DNA of 64,000 bases from DATAOG01 sp963753685 (lineage in GTDB: Bacteria; Pseudomonadota; Alphaproteobacteria; Geminicoccales; Geminicoccaceae). The notes below the pieces were generated by a model. It saw nothing but the letters and a program-made list of their open reading frames with translations, had not been told where the DNA came from and searched no databases. This document shows, piece by piece, positions 62,768 to 64,000 of the stretch. A program made the translations under genes and the position numbers. Each line of letters begins with the position of its first letter. Position 1 is the first letter of the stretch. Location: positions 1-64,000 of the forward strand of contig CAVWDE010000002.1 of assembly GCA_963753685.1 (NCBI GenBank), written 5' to 3'.

Positions 62768-64000
62768 ATGACCGTGCGGCCACGCAGTCGGACCGTGCCG
62801 ATCCTGGGCGGCGCGCTGGCGCTGGCGTTGGTCTGGGCCGGTGCGGCCTGGGCCGAGCCGGCGCAGATCACGTTCCTGCACACCAACGACGTCTACGAGA
62901 TCGCGCCGGTCGGCGGCCAGGGCGGCCTCGCCGAGCTCGGGACGCTGCTCAAGCAGGAGCGGGCCCGGAGCGAGCACAGCATCACGACCTTCGGCGGCGA
63001 TCTGATCTCGCCCTCGCTGTTGTCCGGGCTCACCAAGGGGACGCAGATGATCGACCTCATGAACCGGCTCGGCGTCGACATCGCCGTGCTCGGCAACCAC
63101 GAGTTCGACTTCGGCCCCGAGCTCCTGGCCGAGCGGATCAAGGCCTCGAGCTTTCCCTGGCTCGGCACCAACGTGCTGGGGGCGGACGGCAAGCCCGCGG
63201 CCGGCACGGTCGGGACGCAGCATGATCGAGGTCGCGGGCTACAAGATCGGCTTCTTCGGCCTCCTGACGCCCGAGACCGACGTCCTGTCCTCGCCCGGGC
63301 CCGGGATCACCTTCGCCCCGGTCGTCGAGACCGCCGCGGCCACGGTCGAGGAGCTGCGCGCGGCGGGCGCCGATCTGATCGTGGCGCTGACCCACCAGAA
63401 CCTCGCCGACGACCGCGAGCTGGGGCGTCGCGTCCATGGCATCGATGTGATCCTCGGCGGCCACGACCACGATCCGATGACCATCTACGAGGGCGGCACG
63501 CTGATCGTCAAAGCCGGCCACGACGCCCACTATCTGGCGGCGGTCGACCTCCGGGTCGACCGGGTGCAAAAGCGCGGCAAAGAGGTCGTCGAGGTGCTGC
63601 CGTCCTGGCGCTACCTCTCGACCGCAGGCGTGGCGCCCGACCCGGACATCCAGGCGGTGGTCGACCACTACGAGGCCGAGCTCAATCAGGACCTGGGCCA
63701 GCCGGTCGGCACCACGACGGTTCTCCTGGACAGCCGGCGCGCAACGGTCCGGGTCGCCGAGAGCAACTTCGGCGATCTGATCGCCGACGCCATGCGTGCC
63801 CACGTCGGCGCCGAGGTGGCGCTCATGAACGGCGGCGGCATCCGCGGCGATCGCACCTACGACCCCGGCACCGTGCTGACCCGCAAGGACATCCTGACCG
63901 AGCTGCCGTTCGGCAACGTCGACATGCTGATCGAGCTCGCCGGCGCCGATCTGCTGGCGGCGCTCGAGAACGGCGTCTCGCAGGTCGAGGACGCGGCCGG
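62768..64000 (+). CDS. 5'-nucleotidase/UshA-type metallophosphatase (+1 frameshift, 3' end outside window)
   Basis: Signal peptide (ILGGALALALVWAGAAWAEP), then the metal-binding strand ITFLHTNDVYEIAPV, FGGDLISPSLLSGL, LGNHEFDFGPELL. An extra base near 63212-63222 disrupts the frame; the next frame restores MIEVAGYKIGFFGLLTPET, LIVALTHQNLADDRELG, VILGGHDHDPM and LIADAMRAHVGAEVALMNGGGIRGD, the substrate-binding C-terminal domain. Periplasmic nucleotide scavenging is the usual role. Runs past base 64000. Confidence 0.88.
   Translation, partial: MTVRPRSRTVPILGGALALALVWAGAAWAEPAQITFLHTNDVYEIAPVGGQGGLAELGTLLKQERARSEHSITTFGGDLISPSLLSGLTKGTQMIDLMNRLGVDIAVLGNHEFDFGPELLAERIKASSFPWLGTNVLGADGKPAAGTVGTQHDRGRGLQDRLLRPPDARDRRPVLARARDHLRPGRRDRRGHGRGAARGGRRSDRGADPPEPRRRPRAGASRPWHRCDPRRPRPRSDDHLRGRHADRQSRPRRPLSGGGRPPGRPGAKARQRGRRGAAVLALPLDRRRGARPGHPGGGRPLRGRAQSGPGPAGRHHDGSPGQPARNGPGRREQLRRSDRRRHACPRRRRGGAHERRRHPRRSHLRPRHRADPQGHPDRAAVRQRRHADRARRRRSAGGARERRLAGRGRGR

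Overview
The window is a high-GC (roughly 70%), densely coding chromosomal segment of an alphaproteobacterium, most likely Rhodospirillales-like. Supporting signs are a NepR/PhyR general stress response pair, alphaproteobacterial gene orders (SUV3-like helicase with an S4 protein; yebC-ruvC-ruvA...ruvB-ybgC-tolQRAB-pal-cpoB-tilS-ftsH-folP-glmM), a DUF29 protein and hslVU. No rRNA, tRNA or CRISPR array was found. The lineage is an inference from gene content only.

Layout. 1-7.6 kb: lipid and molybdenum/sulfur metabolism (SCP2 fragment, long-chain acyl-CoA ligase, MoeA, broken TusA, TerC, sulfite-oxidase-type molybdoenzyme with a diheme cytochrome c, GFA protein). 7.6-10.8 kb: a 99-bp MITE-like element and a sugar-type ABC importer without its ATPase. 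10.9-25.3 kb: EamA exporter, a membrane/2Fe-2S/adenylate cyclase fusion, a FitAB-type toxin-antitoxin pair with a perfect operator palindrome, HtpG, SUV3-like helicase, S4 protein, isocitrate dehydrogenase, ModE-like regulator, SDR, HslVU, a strong terminator and a PilZ protein. 25.4-42 kb: housekeeping block from yebC and ruvCA through the Tol-Pal system, TilS, FtsH, FolP and GlmM. It is interrupted between ruvA and ruvB by a lower-GC AAA ATPase gene in reverse orientation. 42-52 kb: lipoprotein with a protease-like fold lacking the catalytic triad, small hypotheticals, acyl-CoA synthetase, DoxX, DedA-like protein, two glycosyltransferases and a secreted phosphoesterase. 52.2-55.5 kb: general stress signalling (nepR, phyR, a methanogen-output-domain-like protein and a HisKA_2-type kinase). 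55.7-58 kb: AT-rich accessory patch with a membrane protein and an MmeI-type methyltransferase fragment. 58-64 kb: a glutamine synthetase homologue that has lost most metal ligands, a glycosyltransferase, a GMC oxidoreductase and a 5'-nucleotidase running off the window.

A striking property of the whole window is that at least 16 apparent frameshifts occur in 13 otherwise healthy genes, and every one is a single extra base; none is a deletion. This most likely reflects insertion-biased sequence error. Annotated products for those genes assume the frame is restored. The most biologically interesting items are the glutamine synthetase pseudoenzyme, the ATPase inside the ruv locus, the redox-sensing cyclase, the MITE that supplies the stop codons of its two neighbours, and the orphan leader/terminator near 24.7 kb.
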